Shown: positions 13,474-14,390 of the stretch, one piece after another
How positions within the stretch are numbered: position 1 is the stretch's first letter
Layout: each line of letters opens with the position of its first letter
Assembly (NCBI GenBank): GCA_947454665.1
Contig: CANGMU010000036.1
Location: 1-14,390, forward strand
From: Pseudomonadota bacterium
Lineage (GTDB): Bacteria; Pseudomonadota; Gammaproteobacteria; Steroidobacterales; Steroidobacteraceae
DNA length: 14,390 bases
Direction: 5' to 3'
Program-made: the position numbers and the translations under genes
The notes under the pieces: model-generated
Told to the model about the DNA's origin: nothing
The model's input: only the letters and a program-made list of their open reading frames with translations
Database searches by the model: none

Positions 13474-14390
13474 TCAGGTCACGCCCTGCGCCAGCAGCGC
13501 ATCGGCGACCTTGATGAATCCGGCGATGTTGGCGCCATCGATGTAACTGACGGAGCCGTCTGCGCGCCGGCCTTGCTCGACGCAGGCTGCGTGGATGCTG
13601 TGCATGATCTCGCGCAGGTGGGAATCCACTTCCTCGCGTGTCCAGGCCAGGCGCATCGCGTTCTGGCTCATTTCCAGGCCCGAGGTCGCCACGCCGCCTG
13701 CATTGGAGGCTTTGCCCGGTGCATGCAGCACGCCGGCCGAGGCGAAGACCCTGGCTGCGCCGGGCGTCGTGGGCATGTTCGCGCCTTCGGCGACGCAGAC
13801 CAGTCCGTTGGCGATCAGCGTTCGCGCGTCCGCCTCATCCAGTTCGTTCTGCGTCGCGCAGGGCAGGGCGATATCTACCGGCACCTGCCACGGGCGCTGG
13901 CCTGAGTTGAAGCGCGCTCCGACGCGACGGGCGTATTCCGAGACGCGGCCGTACTCCACGTTCTTGATCTGCTGAAGCTGCGCGAATTTTTCAGGGGTGA
14001 AGCCTGCTTCATCGAAGACGGTGCCGCTGGAATCCGAGACGGTCACCACGCGCGCACCGCATTGCATGGCCTTCTCGATCGCGTACTGGGCCACGTTTCC
14101 AGAGCCGGACACGGCCACGCGCAAGCCATCGAGCCTGCGGCCCTGCAGGGTCAGCATCTCCTGGGCGTAGTACACGGTGCCGTAGCCGGTGGCTTCAGGT
14201 CGCATTCGCGAGCCGCCGAAGGACAGGCCTTTGCCGGTGAAGACGCCCGCAGCGCTGTGCGAGAGTTTCTTGTACATGCCGGCCATGAAGCCCACTTCGC
14301 GGGCACCGACGCCGATGTCGCCGGCTGGCACGTCGGTGTCCGAGCCGACGTAATGGAACAGTTCCGAGACGAAGGCCTGGCAGAAGCGCA
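13474..14390 (-). CDS. gdhA: NADP-type glutamate dehydrogenase, C-terminal two thirds (5' end outside window)
   Basis: About 304 residues of a protein that normally has about 450; the N-terminal part with the substrate-binding PxGGGKGG lysine is beyond the window edge. The visible part starts FCQAFVSELFHYVGSDTDVPAGDIGVGAREVGFM, a hallmark of hexameric GDH (D-T-D-V-P-A-G-D-I-G-V-G). The coenzyme domain (PF00208) has VAVSGSGNVAQYAIEKA as the Rossmann turn, and PCATQNELDEADA and VAEGANMPTTPGA are conserved GDH blocks. SNAGGVATSGLEMSQNA closes the active-site cleft. The enzyme joins ammonia and 2-oxoglutarate to glutamate using NAD(P)H in the cytoplasm. NADP preference is assumed from similarity to bacterial GdhA rather than proven from the coenzyme loop. 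The frame is open through the window edge; the GTG at 14331 is an internal valine codon, not a start. Confidence 0.95.
   Translation of the reverse strand, partial: RFCQAFVSELFHYVGSDTDVPAGDIGVGAREVGFMAGMYKKLSHSAAGVFTGKGLSFGGSRMRPEATGYGTVYYAQEMLTLQGRRLDGLRVAVSGSGNVAQYAIEKAMQCGARVVTVSDSSGTVFDEAGFTPEKFAQLQQIKNVEYGRVSEYARRVGARFNSGQRPWQVPVDIALPCATQNELDEADARTLIANGLVCVAEGANMPTTPGAARVFASAGVLHAPGKASNAGGVATSGLEMSQNAMRLAWTREEVDSHLREIMHSIHAACVEQGRRADGSVSYIDGANIAGFIKVADALLAQGVT

Noticed and set aside
1..14390. Defence island, prophage, biosynthetic cluster or CRISPR array
   Set aside because: All genes belong to housekeeping or metabolic families, base composition looks even, and there are no integrases, direct-repeat arrays, tRNA-flanked ends or transposase remnants.

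Overview
The window is a 14.4 kb stretch of high-GC bacterial chromosome, densely coded on both strands, with gaps of about 160 bases or less. The gene set (periplasmic or exported esterases, a GDT1-type manganese exporter, a membrane diguanylate cyclase, an M23 peptidase, a TIGR02466-type 2-oxoglutarate oxygenase, NADP-type glutamate dehydrogenase) fits a Gram-negative proteobacterium. A gammaproteobacterium near Xanthomonadales, Nevskiales or Steroidobacter is my best guess, but this is inference from gene types only. I see no rRNA, tRNA, insertion sequence, CRISPR array, integrase or phage gene, and nothing that marks a horizontally acquired island.

Left part (1-5112). A minus-strand run holds a secreted alpha/beta hydrolase, a VOC-family protein and the first 113 residues of a metallo-beta-lactamase-fold hydrolase that leaves the window. 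Across a 157-bp divergent region is a tight plus-strand pair: an FAD-dependent aromatic-hydroxylase-type monooxygenase, then, 9 bases later, an exported tannase/feruloyl-esterase family enzyme. The divergent region carries a good sigma70-like promoter for the pair and an imperfect dyad that may be an operator. Together these genes look like a small module that cuts phenolic or other esters outside the cytoplasm and hydroxylates an aromatic product inside. The substrate cannot be read from the sequence.

Middle (5129-9859). A PPP-like metallophosphoesterase runs convergently into, and overlaps, an APC-superfamily amino-acid permease. Divergent from the permease is a two-gene unit, a secreted alpha/beta hydrolase and, 2 bases after its stop, a GTG-started M23 (LytM-type) metallopeptidase with a Lys/Ala/Pro-rich linker.

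Right part (9860-14390). The M23 gene ends exactly where a minus-strand gene for an uncharacterised secreted protein ends: the two stop codons abut at the centre of a perfect 22-bp palindrome. Next come a 2-oxoglutarate/Fe(II) oxygenase (minus), a divergent GDT1/UPF0016 manganese exporter (plus), a seven-helix GGDEF diguanylate cyclase (plus), and the C-terminal two thirds of glutamate dehydrogenase (minus). The short GDT1-GGDEF gap can fold into two mutually exclusive hairpins, followed by a third that touches the cyclase start codon.

I did not find a convincing new multi-gene system. The items most worth a second look are the leader of the cyclase gene, the stop-codon palindrome, the dyad in the divergent region, and the uncharacterised secreted protein.
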